From positions 1 through 45,609 of the forward strand of contig JADFIY010000002.1 of assembly GCA_022566415.1 (NCBI GenBank): DNA of 45,609 nt, given 5' to 3'. Below the pieces are notes generated by a model, which saw only the letters and a program-made list of their open reading frames with translations, made no database searches and had not been told where the DNA came from. Both the position numbers and the translations under genes were made by a program. The stretch is from Acidobacteriota bacterium. GTDB lineage: Bacteria; Actinomycetota; Acidimicrobiia; Spongiisociales; UBA5794. Shown here one piece after another: positions 1-7,205 of this stretch (position 1 is the first letter of the stretch; each line of letters begins with the position of its first letter).

Positions 1-627
1 CTGGTCCCTTCCGAACGGCTCGCCTTCTGCCGTGGCCTGGACCTCGACGAGTTTCCCTTCGCCGGTCATCACCACGTTGGCGTCTACCTCGGCTCCCACG
101 TCCTCCGTGTACTCGAGGTCGAGCAACACCCCGTCACCTACCAACCCCACCGACACCGCAGCCACGTGGCCGGTGATCGGAGAGCGCGCCAGCTTCCCCT
201 CGGCGACCCGAGCGTCGAAGGCGTCGGCGAGCGCAACCCAGGCCCCAGTTATGGCGGCGGTGCGTGTTCCACCGTCGGCCTGGAGCACATCGCAGTCGAC
301 CCTGGCGGTCAGCGGGCCCATCGCAGCCGGATCGACCACGGCGCGGAGGGAGCGCCCGATCAGCCGCTGGATCTCTTTGGTGCGACCACCCGAAACCGAG
401 CTCCTCCGCACCCGCTGCGGGCTGGAGCCGGGCAACATCGCGTACTCTGCGGTGACCCATCCCTCGCCGCTCTCCCTCATCCAGGGTGGGATGTCGTCGT
501 CGAACGCCACCGTGCACAGCACCCTGGTCCGTCCCATTTCCATCAGCACGGAGCCCGGCGTCATGTCGGTGTATCCGCGGCTGATCGACACCGGTCGGAG
601 CGCATCCGCGGCCCTGCCTTCTCTCAT
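1..627 (-). CDS. rph: Ribonuclease PH, C-terminus cut by window edge
   Basis: Phosphorolytic 3'-5' exoribonuclease that trims tRNA 3' ends. The frame opens at ATG 627 and runs off the left edge, giving 209 of the usual ~240-250 residues. The N-terminus ([20 protein letters not shown]) and the [17 protein letters not shown] block are typical of RNase PH and include the phosphate-binding arginine region. The start codon overlaps the stop of the upstream hydrolase gene by ATGA, so the two are translationally coupled at the end of a leftward operon. Pairing rph with this hydrolase is also the mycobacterial arrangement (Rv1339-Rv1340), which is recalled rather than searched. Confidence 0.95.
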   Translation of the reverse strand, partial: MREGRAADALRPVSISRGYTDMTPGSVLMEMGRTRVLCTVAFDDDIPPWMRESGEGWVTAEYAMLPGSSPQRVRRSSVSGGRTKEIQRLIGRSLRAVVDPAAMGPLTARVDCDVLQADGGTRTAAITGAWVALADAFDARVAEGKLARSPITGHVAAVSVGLVGDGVLLDLEYTEDVGAEVDANVVMTGEGKLVEVQATAEGEPFGRDQ

Positions 628-1388
628 CGCTCCTCCTCGATCATGAATGAGGCGCCGGGCATTGCCGAGTCGACCGGCCCGCCGAAGGTGTCCTTGGCCT
701 CAACAACGGCCGTTGCCGGATCGACACCGTTGGCAAAGTGGGTAACCACCAGACGCCTCACCCGCGCTGCTTTGGCCGTCGATCCGGCCTCGGCCGCGGT
801 CAAATGGTACGGGTAGGTGTCGCCGACTCGTTCTCCGGCGATGGATGCTTCGCACAGCAGCAGGTCGGCACCATTCGCCAGTCCCGTCAGATCGGAACCG
901 GGACCGGTGTCACCCGAGTATGTCACAACGGCGTCGCCGGTTTCGACCCGCGTAACCAACGCCGGGACCGTATGGATCGCCTTTCCAAACCGCAGCTTGG
1001 TGCCGGCAACATCGACCTCGTCGCCGGGAGCGACCTCGGTGACGTCGAAGACGGTGTGGAACACGTGCCCCTCGCCGGCTCTGGCGAAGGCGGACAGATG
1101 CTCGGCGGCACCTTGCGGCACGAACACCGGGATGGGCACGTTCCCGGATGGCCCGTGGGCGAGATACCCGTACAAGCCAAACAGATCCGAGCAGTGGTCG
1201 ACGTGGATGTGGCTGATCACGACCGCCGACAACGTACCAGGGTCCATGTGACCGGAGAGGGCCATGAAGGTGCCGGTGCCGGCGTCGAGCCAGATGGATG
1301 TCGCTCCACTCGTCAGCAGATATCCCGACGCTGGATTCGTCCTCGTCGGTGAACCACCGCTCGACCCCAAGACGGTGAGCGTGGTCAT
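624..1388 (-). CDS. Metallo-beta-lactamase-fold hydrolase, Rv1339-like (possible cyclic-nucleotide phosphodiesterase)
   Basis: A 254-residue MBL-fold protein. It starts [20 protein letters not shown], followed by the metal-binding block [10 protein letters not shown] and later [11 protein letters not shown] and VVTHFANG, which supply the remaining ligands. A glycine-rich SGG start and this spacing are seen in the Rv1339 group, reported as an atypical class II cAMP phosphodiesterase, and more loosely in RNase Z. ATG 1388 was chosen over an open extension to 1535 because it overlaps the previous stop by ATGA and begins exactly at the conserved N-terminus. Substrate is not provable from sequence; two adenylate-cyclase-domain proteins elsewhere in the window make a cAMP role reasonable. 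Confidence 0.85.
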   Translation of the reverse strand: MTTLTVLGSSGGSPTRTNPASGYLLTSGATSIWLDAGTGTFMALSGHMDPGTLSAVVISHIHVDHCSDLFGLYGYLAHGPSGNVPIPVFVPQGAAEHLSAFARAGEGHVFHTVFDVTEVAPGDEVDVAGTKLRFGKAIHTVPALVTRVETGDAVVTYSGDTGPGSDLTGLANGADLLLCEASIAGERVGDTYPYHLTAAEAGSTAKAARVRRLVVTHFANGVDPATAVVEAKDTFGGPVDSAMPGASFMIEEER

Positions 1389-1663
1389 CGTCTGAACAAT
1401 GTGAGGGCCGCGATCCACAACACAGCAACGAGGGTGCCGGTGGCAGTTGGCAGCCACACCCGCTTCGGCCACCCCCGCCACGACCAGACGGTGGTGACCA
1501 GCCAAACGCTGAGCAGCCCGACCACCACCCACCACGGCGCAACCAGCCAGGAGGCAAGGATGAAGACCAGCGCGGCGAATTGCAGCCCGGCTCCGATGAG
1601 GGCGAACAGGGCGCGGTACGCCTCCGGCGTGTGATCCTCGGAAGGCAGGTTACCGACGCTCAA
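1385..1663 (-). CDS. Small two-helix membrane protein
   Basis: A 92-residue protein with two hydrophobic segments (about residues 18-58, including LVFILASWLVAPWWVVVGLL) and a third near the C-terminus (GTLVAVLWIAALTLF). I do not recognise a family. The N-terminal sequence GNLPSEDHTPEAYRALFALIGAG is reached by a TTG at 1663 preceded by CGAGG at useful spacing; there is no ATG or GTG nearby in frame. It overlaps the 3' end of the JAMM gene by 14 nt, and its stop overlaps the MBL gene start by ATGA, so it belongs to the same operon. Start confidence is modest. Confidence 0.65.
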   Translation of the reverse strand: MSVGNLPSEDHTPEAYRALFALIGAGLQFAALVFILASWLVAPWWVVVGLLSVWLVTTVWSWRGWPKRVWLPTATGTLVAVLWIAALTLFRR

Positions 1664-2276
1664 GAACGACCTCGGTTGGGATCCCGCCCAATACACGGAA
1701 GGCCCGCACCTCCTCGGCGCCGACGCCGAGGATGATCGACACCCAGTCGGGATCGAGGCCGACCAGATCGGAGGGGGACGGTACAGGAGGCGATGCCGGG
1801 TGGGAGTGGAAGACCCCGCCGATCTCCCATCCGTGGCGACGGGCATGGCTCCACGCCTGAAAGTGCTCCTCGGGATCGATGGTGTAAGACGCAGCAGAAT
1901 GGTCGATGTTCGTCAGGCAGTAGACCATGGTGACCGAACCGTCGTCCCCGACGGCAAACAACCCGCAGGCTTCCTCGGGTGCGTTGAAACGGGCATGCTG
2001 GATCATCGCTTCGACCGCTTCTGCGGGAACAGCGAGCGAGGCCACGCCCAGCGCAGCTCGCGCCGTGTCGGCCCGGTCGGCACGAACCACCACCCGTACG
2101 CCGTACCGGTTGAAAAATCCGGGGTTGAGACCACCCTCGTCATCGGCCATCACCAGGGCGTCGATGCCCTCTGCAGACAGTCGTGCCCGCGCAATATCCG
2201 CATCAGAACGGGTGGAATACACCCACACCGTGACGAGATCGTCAGACTTGCGTGCGACCGGCGACTGGCGACTCAA
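1650..2276 (-). CDS. DUF2007-JAMM (MPN) metalloprotease fusion
   Basis: 208 residues in two domains. Residues ~15-80 form a DUF2007-type domain (TVWVYSTRSDADIARARLSA). Residues ~83-205 form an MPN/JAMM zinc peptidase with Glu101/102 in PEEACGLF, the HSHP motif at 157-160 and the S-P-S-D motif at 167-170, so the active site is complete. JAMM relatives in actinobacteria (Mec) remove sulfur-carrier proteins such as CysO; no CysO gene lies in this window. TTG 2276 has AAGGA six bases upstream but lies in a short repeat tract; GTG 2228, just before WVYSTRSD, is the alternative start and would give a more typical DUF2007 N-terminus. Confidence 0.85.
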   Translation of the reverse strand: MSRQSPVARKSDDLVTVWVYSTRSDADIARARLSAEGIDALVMADDEGGLNPGFFNRYGVRVVVRADRADTARAALGVASLAVPAEAVEAMIQHARFNAPEEACGLFAVGDDGSVTMVYCLTNIDHSAASYTIDPEEHFQAWSHARRHGWEIGGVFHSHPASPPVPSPSDLVGLDPDWVSIILGVGAEEVRAFRVLGGIPTEVVLERR

Positions 2277-2329
2277 GATATGTCCTTGTCGAAAACCTTG
2301 ACCAGGTCGGTGGCTTCGATGAGTGCCAT
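2273..2329 (-). other. 18-codon ORF between arcA and the JAMM gene
   Basis: ATG 2329 opens an 18-residue frame (MALIEATDLVKVFDKDIS) that ends in a TGA overlapping the TTG start of the JAMM gene by TTGA. This is the same four-base overlap style used by the other genes of this strand. It contains the AAGGA that would serve as ribosome-binding site for the next gene. It could be a coupling leader peptide, the remnant of a truncated gene, or chance. The wording of the peptide resembles the start of ABC-transporter ATPases, but it is too short to call. Confidence 0.2.
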
Positions 2330-2359
2330 CGGCGGCGAGCCTACCGGCCGCCGCCGGGC

Positions 2360-3592
2360 TCAGGTCCGCGGCACCGGGTCCCGGAGGATCGGCTGGGTCA
2401 TGCAGCGACTTCCGCCGCGGCCGCGGCCGAGTTCTGCGGCGTCAAACTCGATCACCTCGATGCCATGTTCGGTGAGGCGCTGGTTTGTCGCGCGGTTTCG
2501 CTCGTAGGCGACCACCACACCTGGCTCGATGGCGAGGGTGTTGTGACCGTCGTCCCACTGTTCGCGTAAATGCCGGATCGCGTCTCCCTCGGTGGAGACG
2601 AACTCGAGGTCGTCGTTGCCGAGCGCATCGCGCAGCGCCCGGCGCAGTGAGTCATAGGCCGTCACGTCGAGAGCTCGCTCCGAGCCGGGCCGGATCACAT
2701 GCACCTTCGAACCGTCGAGGACACCAGGGAACACGTTGAACAGGTTCACATCAACCATGGTGATGACCGTGTCCAGGTGCATCACCGCCCGCTCCTTCCT
2801 CAGGTGAACGACCACGACGTTGCGCACCGGCGAGTCGGCGAACAGGTTCCTGGCCAGCATCTCTACCGCGGCCGGGGTGGTTCGCTGGCTGAGCCCGACC
2901 ATGATGGTGTCCTCGGAGAGGACGAGCACATCGCCCCCCTCGATGCTTGCCGGGAGATGCTCATCCGGGCCGTCGCCGTACCAGGTGGGCCTGTCGCTGT
3001 CGGCGAACCGCGGATGATGGTCGTAGATCACCCGCACGATCTTCGACTCGTGCTCCCTGGCACTGTTTGCCATCACGCTGGATACCAGCCCGTTTCCGAT
3101 CCAGGAGGCGTTGTCTCGCATGAACAGCAGGTTCGGGAGCGGTGGCAGGACATAATGCAGCTGATCGGCAACCAGGTCCCCGTACAGGTGGTCGACGCCC
3201 CACTCCTCGAGCTCGGGCTCGAGCAGACCCCCGATGACCAGGTCGCTCACCCGCTCCACCGGCTCATCGCGCAGCCTCGCCTGCATCGACTCGGCGATGC
3301 GGGGACCGATACGAGCGGGGGCAAAGACGGTTTCGATGATTTTGTCGCGCACCACATCGTCACCGAGCACCTCTCGGAGCAGCTCGTCGAAGTAGAGGAC
3401 CTCCACCCCCCTGGACCGCAGGATGTCGGTGAACCGATCGTGCTCCTCCTGAGCTCGCTCCAGCCAGATGAGATCGTCGAAGAGCAAGTCCTCCTTGCTC
3501 TCCGGTGTGATCCTGGCGATGCCAAGACCGGGGCGGTGCACCATGACCGTCCGGAGTGGCCCGATTTCCGAGGAGACAAGCGGCGCGGTCAC
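2360..3592 (-). CDS. arcA: Arginine deiminase
   Basis: Hydrolyses arginine to citrulline and ammonia, the first step of the deiminase pathway. The 410-residue protein has the family landmarks in order: [12 protein letters not shown] at the N-terminus, [36 protein letters not shown], and the catalytic cysteine in GSRCMTQP (about Cys397). GTG 3592 was chosen because it begins just before the conserved N-terminus and overlaps the stop of the 53-residue gene by GTGA; the open extension upstream is non-homologous. The usual partners, a carbamoyltransferase and carbamate kinase, are encoded about 5 kb away in the divergent carbamoyl operons, so citrulline could feed the same carbamoyl-phosphate pool. 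Confidence 0.93.
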   Translation of the reverse strand: MTAPLVSSEIGPLRTVMVHRPGLGIARITPESKEDLLFDDLIWLERAQEEHDRFTDILRSRGVEVLYFDELLREVLGDDVVRDKIIETVFAPARIGPRIAESMQARLRDEPVERVSDLVIGGLLEPELEEWGVDHLYGDLVADQLHYVLPPLPNLLFMRDNASWIGNGLVSSVMANSAREHESKIVRVIYDHHPRFADSDRPTWYGDGPDEHLPASIEGGDVLVLSEDTIMVGLSQRTTPAAVEMLARNLFADSPVRNVVVVHLRKERAVMHLDTVITMVDVNLFNVFPGVLDGSKVHVIRPGSERALDVTAYDSLRRALRDALGNDDLEFVSTEGDAIRHLREQWDDGHNTLAIEPGVVVAYERNRATNQRLTEHGIEVIEFDAAELGRGRGGSRCMTQPILRDPVPRT

Positions 3593-3750
3593 TGGGTCTC
3601 TTCTTTGGCCGCCTGGCGCAATCGCTCGACGAGCGCCGGATCCCCGTCGACCATCAGATCTTCGATCGGACCGCGTCCCCATAGCCACAGATCCATGGAT
3701 ACCAGCGTCGAGTCCGACCGAATGTGCGTGAGGTAGGTCTCACAATCCAT
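3589..3750 (-). CDS. Small 53-residue protein upstream of arcA
   Basis: Begins at ATG 3750 ([17 protein letters not shown]), ends in a TGA overlapping the arcA GTG by four bases. It has no Shine-Dalgarno sequence; instead TACCCT lies seven bases upstream, the leaderless arrangement seen repeatedly in this window. The first 15 residues resemble the N-terminus of maleylpyruvate-isomerase/DinB-type mycothiol enzymes, but the rest does not continue as one, so it may be a truncated relative or an independent leader gene that couples translation of arcA. No function is assigned. Confidence 0.55.
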   Translation of the reverse strand: MDCETYLTHIRSDSTLVSMDLWLWGRGPIEDLMVDGDPALVERLRQAAKEETQ

Positions 3751-3757
3751 GGCAGGG

Positions 3758-3763
3758 AGGGTA
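3758..3763 (-). promoter_or_regulatory. Leaderless -10 box of the arcA operon
   Basis: TACCCT (minus strand) ends seven bases before ATG 3750. With no ribosome-binding site between box and start, transcription should begin at or next to the A of the start codon. Seven other genes here share this arrangement. Confidence 0.45.
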
Positions 3764-3820
3764 CCCCGCCGGTCAGGCGAGTAGCCGGGTGGCCGGTGCC
3801 CCTGACCGGAAGAGAGGCAC

Positions 3821-3883
3821 GACGCAAGTCGGAAGACGCGTCCGGCTTGCGACATGGGACTTGCGACTTGGGGTTGCGACCTC
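3821..3883. repeat. Degenerate heptamer repeat tract (GACTTGC type)
   Basis: The tract contains repeated copies of GACTTGCG / GCAAGTC in both orientations (gcaagtc, cttgcgac, acttgcgac, gttgcgac). It is related in wording to the tract at 4161-4215 and to the short piece at 2250-2277. It sits between the arcA operon promoter and the folded segment at 3896-4042. Confidence 0.6.
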
Positions 3884-3895
3884 AGACATGGTGAA

Positions 3896-4042
3896 GACCC
3901 GGAGAACTTCAGCGATTCCTCGCCGCCGTGAGAGGACCAACCCACGGTCTCCGGGTCCCGGTGGTCCGAGTTGGAGTCGCCACCTGCCCCGTGGGGCGAA
4001 CGGCCACTCCTTCCTAGTTGCGGCCGTTAGCGCTCGGCCACC
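3896..4042. ncRNA. Candidate structured RNA of unknown class
   Basis: This gap contains stacked inverted repeats. GACCCGGAG (3896-3904) pairs perfectly with CTCCGGGTC (3949-3957). Inside it CCGTG (3926) pairs with CACGG (3943). A separate long hairpin pairs GGAGTcGCC (3973-3981) with GGCcACTCC (4002-4010), enclosing GCCCC-GT-GGGGC. GGTGGtCC (3960-3967) pairs with GGCCACC (4036-4042) around that hairpin. No coding frame with recognisable protein lies here. On the minus strand it would lead into the arcA operon and contains a CCGGAGACCG run reminiscent of a cobalamin-riboswitch box, but other riboswitch elements are absent. Strand and function are open. Confidence 0.4.
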
Positions 4043-4160
4043 TCCGGGGTCCTATAAGAACTTTCACTCAAGCTGGACCACCTCCTCTCTCCGTAACGGG
4101 GATTGTGCCACACAACGGCGCTATTGGCTACGACGGTTTGTGGTGCCGACCGGTCTGGCG

Positions 4161-4215
4161 GGTCGCAAGACGCAAGACGCAAGAGCCCGGCTTGTGACTT
4201 GTGACTTGCGACTCA
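4161..4215. repeat. Heptamer repeat tract at the 3' end of the DinB gene
   Basis: Tandem ACGCAAG units on one side and GTGACTT units on the other (cttgtgacttgtgacttgcgact). The two halves are roughly inverted, so the tract can fold. It touches the stop codon of the DinB-family gene and may act as its transcription end. Confidence 0.65.
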
Positions 4216-4722
4216 GGTCTTCTTCGGCATATAGCCGGTGTTGTCGTCGATGAGCTCGCGCACGATGTCGGCGTGACCGGCATGGCGGGCGGTCTCCTCG
4301 ACCATGTGGCCGACGATCCAGCGGAGCGAGCGCGAAACCCCGTCGCGGCTCACCGCGGCGAGATCGTCGAGATCGGCGCTGTCGATGATCCCGTTGCTGT
4401 CCGCCACGGATACCTCGTACAAGGTGACGATGTCGGCGATGGACTCTTCGGCCTCGACGCGGAAGTCGGCGTCCGGGTCATCGTCCGACCACGGGAAATC
4501 GACCTCCCTGCCGGCAAAATTGTATTCAAACCACCACCGCTCCACCCAGGCCAGGTGCTTGACCAGGCCGAGCATGTTGGTGCCCGACCGAACCATGGGC
4601 CGCCTTGCGTCCCCTTCGGATAATCCATCCAGCTTCCACACCATGACGGCCCGGTTGTTGTCGAGGAAGGCAAGCAGCGTTTCCTTCTCTGACCCATGCT
4701 TGGGCGTCGTTCGCACTTCCAT
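4213..4722 (-). CDS. DinB-fold (DUF664) protein
   Basis: 169 residues, the usual length for the DinB/YfiT four-helix bundle. The metal-site histidines are visible in KHLAWVERWWF (helix 2) and in HMVEETARHAGHADIVRE near the C-terminus, the standard DUF664 signature. Members bind a divalent metal and several use thiols such as mycothiol or bacillithiol; the exact reaction cannot be inferred. The gene is monocistronic: heptamer repeats follow its stop, and TAGCCT lies six bases before its ATG, so it is probably transcribed without a leader. Confidence 0.9.
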   Translation of the reverse strand: MEVRTTPKHGSEKETLLAFLDNNRAVMVWKLDGLSEGDARRPMVRSGTNMLGLVKHLAWVERWWFEYNFAGREVDFPWSDDDPDADFRVEAEESIADIVTLYEVSVADSNGIIDSADLDDLAAVSRDGVSRSLRWIVGHMVEETARHAGHADIVRELIDDNTGYMPKKT

Positions 4723-4728
4723 GCGGGG

Positions 4729-4734
4729 AGGCTA
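4729..4734 (-). promoter_or_regulatory. Leaderless -10 box of the DinB gene
   Basis: TAGCCT on the minus strand ends six bases before ATG 4722. There is no purine-rich ribosome-binding site in the gap. Confidence 0.45.
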
Positions 4735-4739
4735 CCGGG

Positions 4740-5522
4740 TCAGACGCAGAGGCCGTCGGCGTCCACCCCACGGCTGCACAGGGCGGTGCGTTCCACCGTG
4801 TTCAAAGCGAAGCCGTCGGTCACCTCTTCTCCGAAAATGTGGAGCCGGTACCCGTATACCGAATCGTCGCCTAGGCCGATCACGTCGTAGGTGACCTCAC
4901 CGAGCTCACCTTGGGTCGGGGCAACCGACATGACGATCCTGGACGCCGGTTCCGAGGATGCCAGCGACCTGGCCACGATCAGGCCGAGGGCGCTCATCGA
5001 TTCGGCGATCGGGAGCTCACCGAGGAGAGAAACAACCTCCGCGGTCGCATCGTCGGTGGCCCCGGCGTAGGCGGCAAAAGACAGGTTCGACCAGCCAACC
5101 GCGTCACCGGTGTCATGCTCAAACCAGATGGCGCGACCCAGATCCCTGGCGGTCCCGGTTGCGGTAGCCGTACCGGTGGGTTCGATGGTGTCGAGGATCG
5201 GGTTGAAGGCTCCGGGTGCGGCGCGGACGTTGAGCACGTCGTCGTAGGCGAGGCCGACCACTGCGAGCACGTCACCCGACGCTGGGCCAAGGTCGGTCGG
5301 GACCCCGGCAAGGGTTGGAGTCGTCTCCACGATCGCGGTGGTCGTGGTCAGATCCGTCCCTGTCGCCGTTTCGGCGCTCGTGGTGGTAGTGCTCGAGGCA
5401 GCCGTTGTCGTAGGGGTGTCGGAGGCGTCCGCCGACGTCGTCGTCTCCGCCGTCGTCCCGCAGGCCGCGGCAACCACGCCCAGGACCAGGATTACGAAAA
5501 GTGCCAGCCGAGAACTCATCAT
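4740..5522 (-). CDS. Secreted lipoprotein with SH3-like domain
   Basis: 260 residues. ATG 5522 is followed by a second ATG and lies just after GGGAGG; upstream frame extension runs into a repeat tract. The N-terminus is a lipoprotein signal (hydrophobic ALFVILVLGVVAA, then cysteine in VAAAC). A Thr/Ser-rich linker of about 50 residues follows, as usual for actinobacterial wall-spanning lipoproteins. Then an SH3b-like stretch around VGLAYDDVLNVRAAPG, a common module for cell-wall binding, and a C-terminal domain ending with a cysteine pair (ALCSRGVDADGLCV) that could form a disulfide. No enzymatic motif is visible. Confidence 0.8.
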   Translation of the reverse strand: MMSSRLALFVILVLGVVAAACGTTAETTTSADASDTPTTTAASSTTTTSAETATGTDLTTTTAIVETTPTLAGVPTDLGPASGDVLAVVGLAYDDVLNVRAAPGAFNPILDTIEPTGTATATGTARDLGRAIWFEHDTGDAVGWSNLSFAAYAGATDDATAEVVSLLGELPIAESMSALGLIVARSLASSEPASRIVMSVAPTQGELGEVTYDVIGLGDDSVYGYRLHIFGEEVTDGFALNTVERTALCSRGVDADGLCV

Positions 5523-5619
5523 CGCGACCTCCCGAGGTCCCTCGATCATTCCGGACCTGACTCGCTGCCGATAGAGGCTAACGGCAGCCCCGACGAGGGA
5601 CAGGGACCTCCAGAGCAGG

Positions 5620-5648
5620 AACTGGCAACTGGCAACTGGCAACTGGGA
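5620..5648. repeat. AACTGGC heptamer tandem repeat
   Basis: Four consecutive heptamers, aactggc x3 then aactggg, lie just beyond the stop codon of the PLP enzyme gene. The same heptamer recurs in the large tract at 38473-38806, 33 kb away. Confidence 0.75.
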
Positions 5649-5654
5649 CTCGCT

Positions 5655-7112
5655 TCAGCCGGCCACCTTCGCATTGAACCCCTCGATCAGCTCGTCGATG
5701 GGGTCGATCAGCGCCTGCACCGAGGTCCAGTAGTCCTCGTCGTACCATTGCGCCTGGATCTCGTCATAGGTCTTCCCCTGCTGCTCGACCCAGGTGTAGT
5801 ACTTGAGGTTGTGGATCCGCTTCCGGTCGTAGTACCCGAGCTCGTGCACGTGGTCGATTCCGGCACCGAGCAGGTAGCGGTGGTACGCCCCCGCCGCATC
5901 GAGAGCGGTGAACTCGCCGCGCTCGGCATTGAGCTCTTCGAGACGACTGCCGTACATCTCCATCGAGTCGGTGCCTACGGTGACGACGACGTCGTTCGAT
6001 CCCAACTCGAAATAGCGAGCGAACTTGATCGCCGACAGCAGATTCCCCGCCCCGGATATCCCGAGCAGAGGCAAGTCAGCGATCAGATCGGGCTTGACCC
6101 CCTGGTCGATGAGATAATCGATCCCGGCGGGCTCGTTGAACAGCCGGATGAGGCTGATTGTTGCCTCGTCGTCGAGGCCGATCACCATGTCGGTGTTCTT
6201 GACGTTGTGCACCCACGGGATGTGCTTGTCTCCGATTCCCTCGATCCGGTGCTCGCCGAACCCGTTGTACAGCATGGTCGGGCATTGCATCGCCTCGCCG
6301 GCGGCGATCTTCGAGGTCGGGTACATCTGCTTGAGGTAATCCCCGGCGGCAATGGTTCCTGCCGAGCCGGTAGCGAGCGTGACACCGCGGAAGGTGTCGC
6401 CGGGACCCATCGCCGCTTCGAGGGCCTCTGCCATCGCAGGCCCGGTCACCGAGTAGTGCCACAGGTAGTTCCCGAACTCGTCGAACTGGTTGAAGATGAC
6501 TAGGTCCTCACCGAAGAGGCTCAGCTCATTGCACTTGTCGAAGATCTCCTTGACGTTCGACTCGGAGCCCGGGGTCTTGATGATCTCGCCTGCGACGTTC
6601 TCCAGCCAGTCAAAGCGTTCCCGGCTCATCCCCTCGGGGAGGATGGCGATCGACTCGCAGCCGAGCAGGTTGGAATCGTATGCGCCGCCCCGGCAGTAGT
6701 TGCCGGTCGACGGCCACACCGCCTTCTGGGTCGCCGGATCGAACTGGCCGGTGACCAGGCGCGGAACGAGGCAGCCAAACGCAGCGCCCACCTTGTGCGT
6801 CCCGGTCGGAAACCACTTGCCGACGAGCAGAATGATGCGGGCGTCGACACCGGTGAGCTCCGGCGAGAACTCGATGGTGTTCACCGGTCCGAAGCCACCA
6901 CCGCTATCGGTCGGCTCATTGTGCCAGGTAATCCGGTACAGATTGAGCGGGTCGAGATCCCACAGCCCCACCGAACCAAGCTGGGCGACGATCTCGGCCG
7001 GGATCAACGACGGATCACGCATCTGCTTGAAGGTGGGGATGCGGAAGTTGCGCTCTCGTGCGATTTCGACCGCAGAATCGAGCACGGCGTCGTTGACGGT
7101 CAGATCGATCAT
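5655..7112 (-). CDS. Fold-type II PLP-dependent enzyme of the carbamoyltransferase operon
   Basis: 485 residues of the tryptophan-synthase-beta/cysteine-synthase superfamily. The predicted Schiff-base lysine is Lys107 in PTGTHKVGAAFG, similar to the GAHK motif of TrpB. STGNYCRGGAYDSNL is the substrate carboxylate loop, and GISGAGNLLSAIKFARY and VGTDSMEMYG lie nearer the C-terminus. Such proteins are annotated as PLP-dependent lyases near knotted carbamoyltransferases, but it is not close to E. coli YgeX (2,3-diaminopropionate ammonia-lyase). AAAGGGA precedes ATG 7112. It is the last gene of the leftward operon, after a 93-nt gap. I infer an elimination or hydrolysis on an amino-acid product of the pathway; the substrate is unknown. 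Confidence 0.82.
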   Translation of the reverse strand: MIDLTVNDAVLDSAVEIARERNFRIPTFKQMRDPSLIPAEIVAQLGSVGLWDLDPLNLYRITWHNEPTDSGGGFGPVNTIEFSPELTGVDARIILLVGKWFPTGTHKVGAAFGCLVPRLVTGQFDPATQKAVWPSTGNYCRGGAYDSNLLGCESIAILPEGMSRERFDWLENVAGEIIKTPGSESNVKEIFDKCNELSLFGEDLVIFNQFDEFGNYLWHYSVTGPAMAEALEAAMGPGDTFRGVTLATGSAGTIAAGDYLKQMYPTSKIAAGEAMQCPTMLYNGFGEHRIEGIGDKHIPWVHNVKNTDMVIGLDDEATISLIRLFNEPAGIDYLIDQGVKPDLIADLPLLGISGAGNLLSAIKFARYFELGSNDVVVTVGTDSMEMYGSRLEELNAERGEFTALDAAGAYHRYLLGAGIDHVHELGYYDRKRIHNLKYYTWVEQQGKTYDEIQAQWYDEDYWTSVQALIDPIDELIEGFNAKVAG

Positions 7113-7205
7113 GTGGGTTCCCTTTGTGTGACTGGTTGCTGCGCGTCGGTTAGGTCGTGGTGCTGCGGTTCCCGCTCTTGGCCACGGGCCACATCGGGCC
7201 CGGGC

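Noticed and set aside
3896-4042. Cobalamin riboswitch
   Set aside because: Only a short CCGGAGACC stretch matches; the GCCACTG and other conserved parts are missing and downstream genes are unrelated to B12.
3896-4120. RNase P RNA or SRP RNA
   Set aside because: Neither the GAGGAAAGTCC core of RNase P RNA nor the GGTCAGGTCCGGAAGGAAGCA core of SRP RNA is found on either strand.
5523-5642. N-terminal extension of the SH3 lipoprotein
   Set aside because: The extension is encoded by the AACTGGC repeat and non-homologous sequence, and the lipoprotein signal begins only at 5522 after GGGAGG.
4911-6503. Plus-strand frame of 530 codons crossing the lipoprotein and PLP genes
   Set aside because: It spans two unrelated genes on the other strand and their repeat-containing gap; no protein motif.
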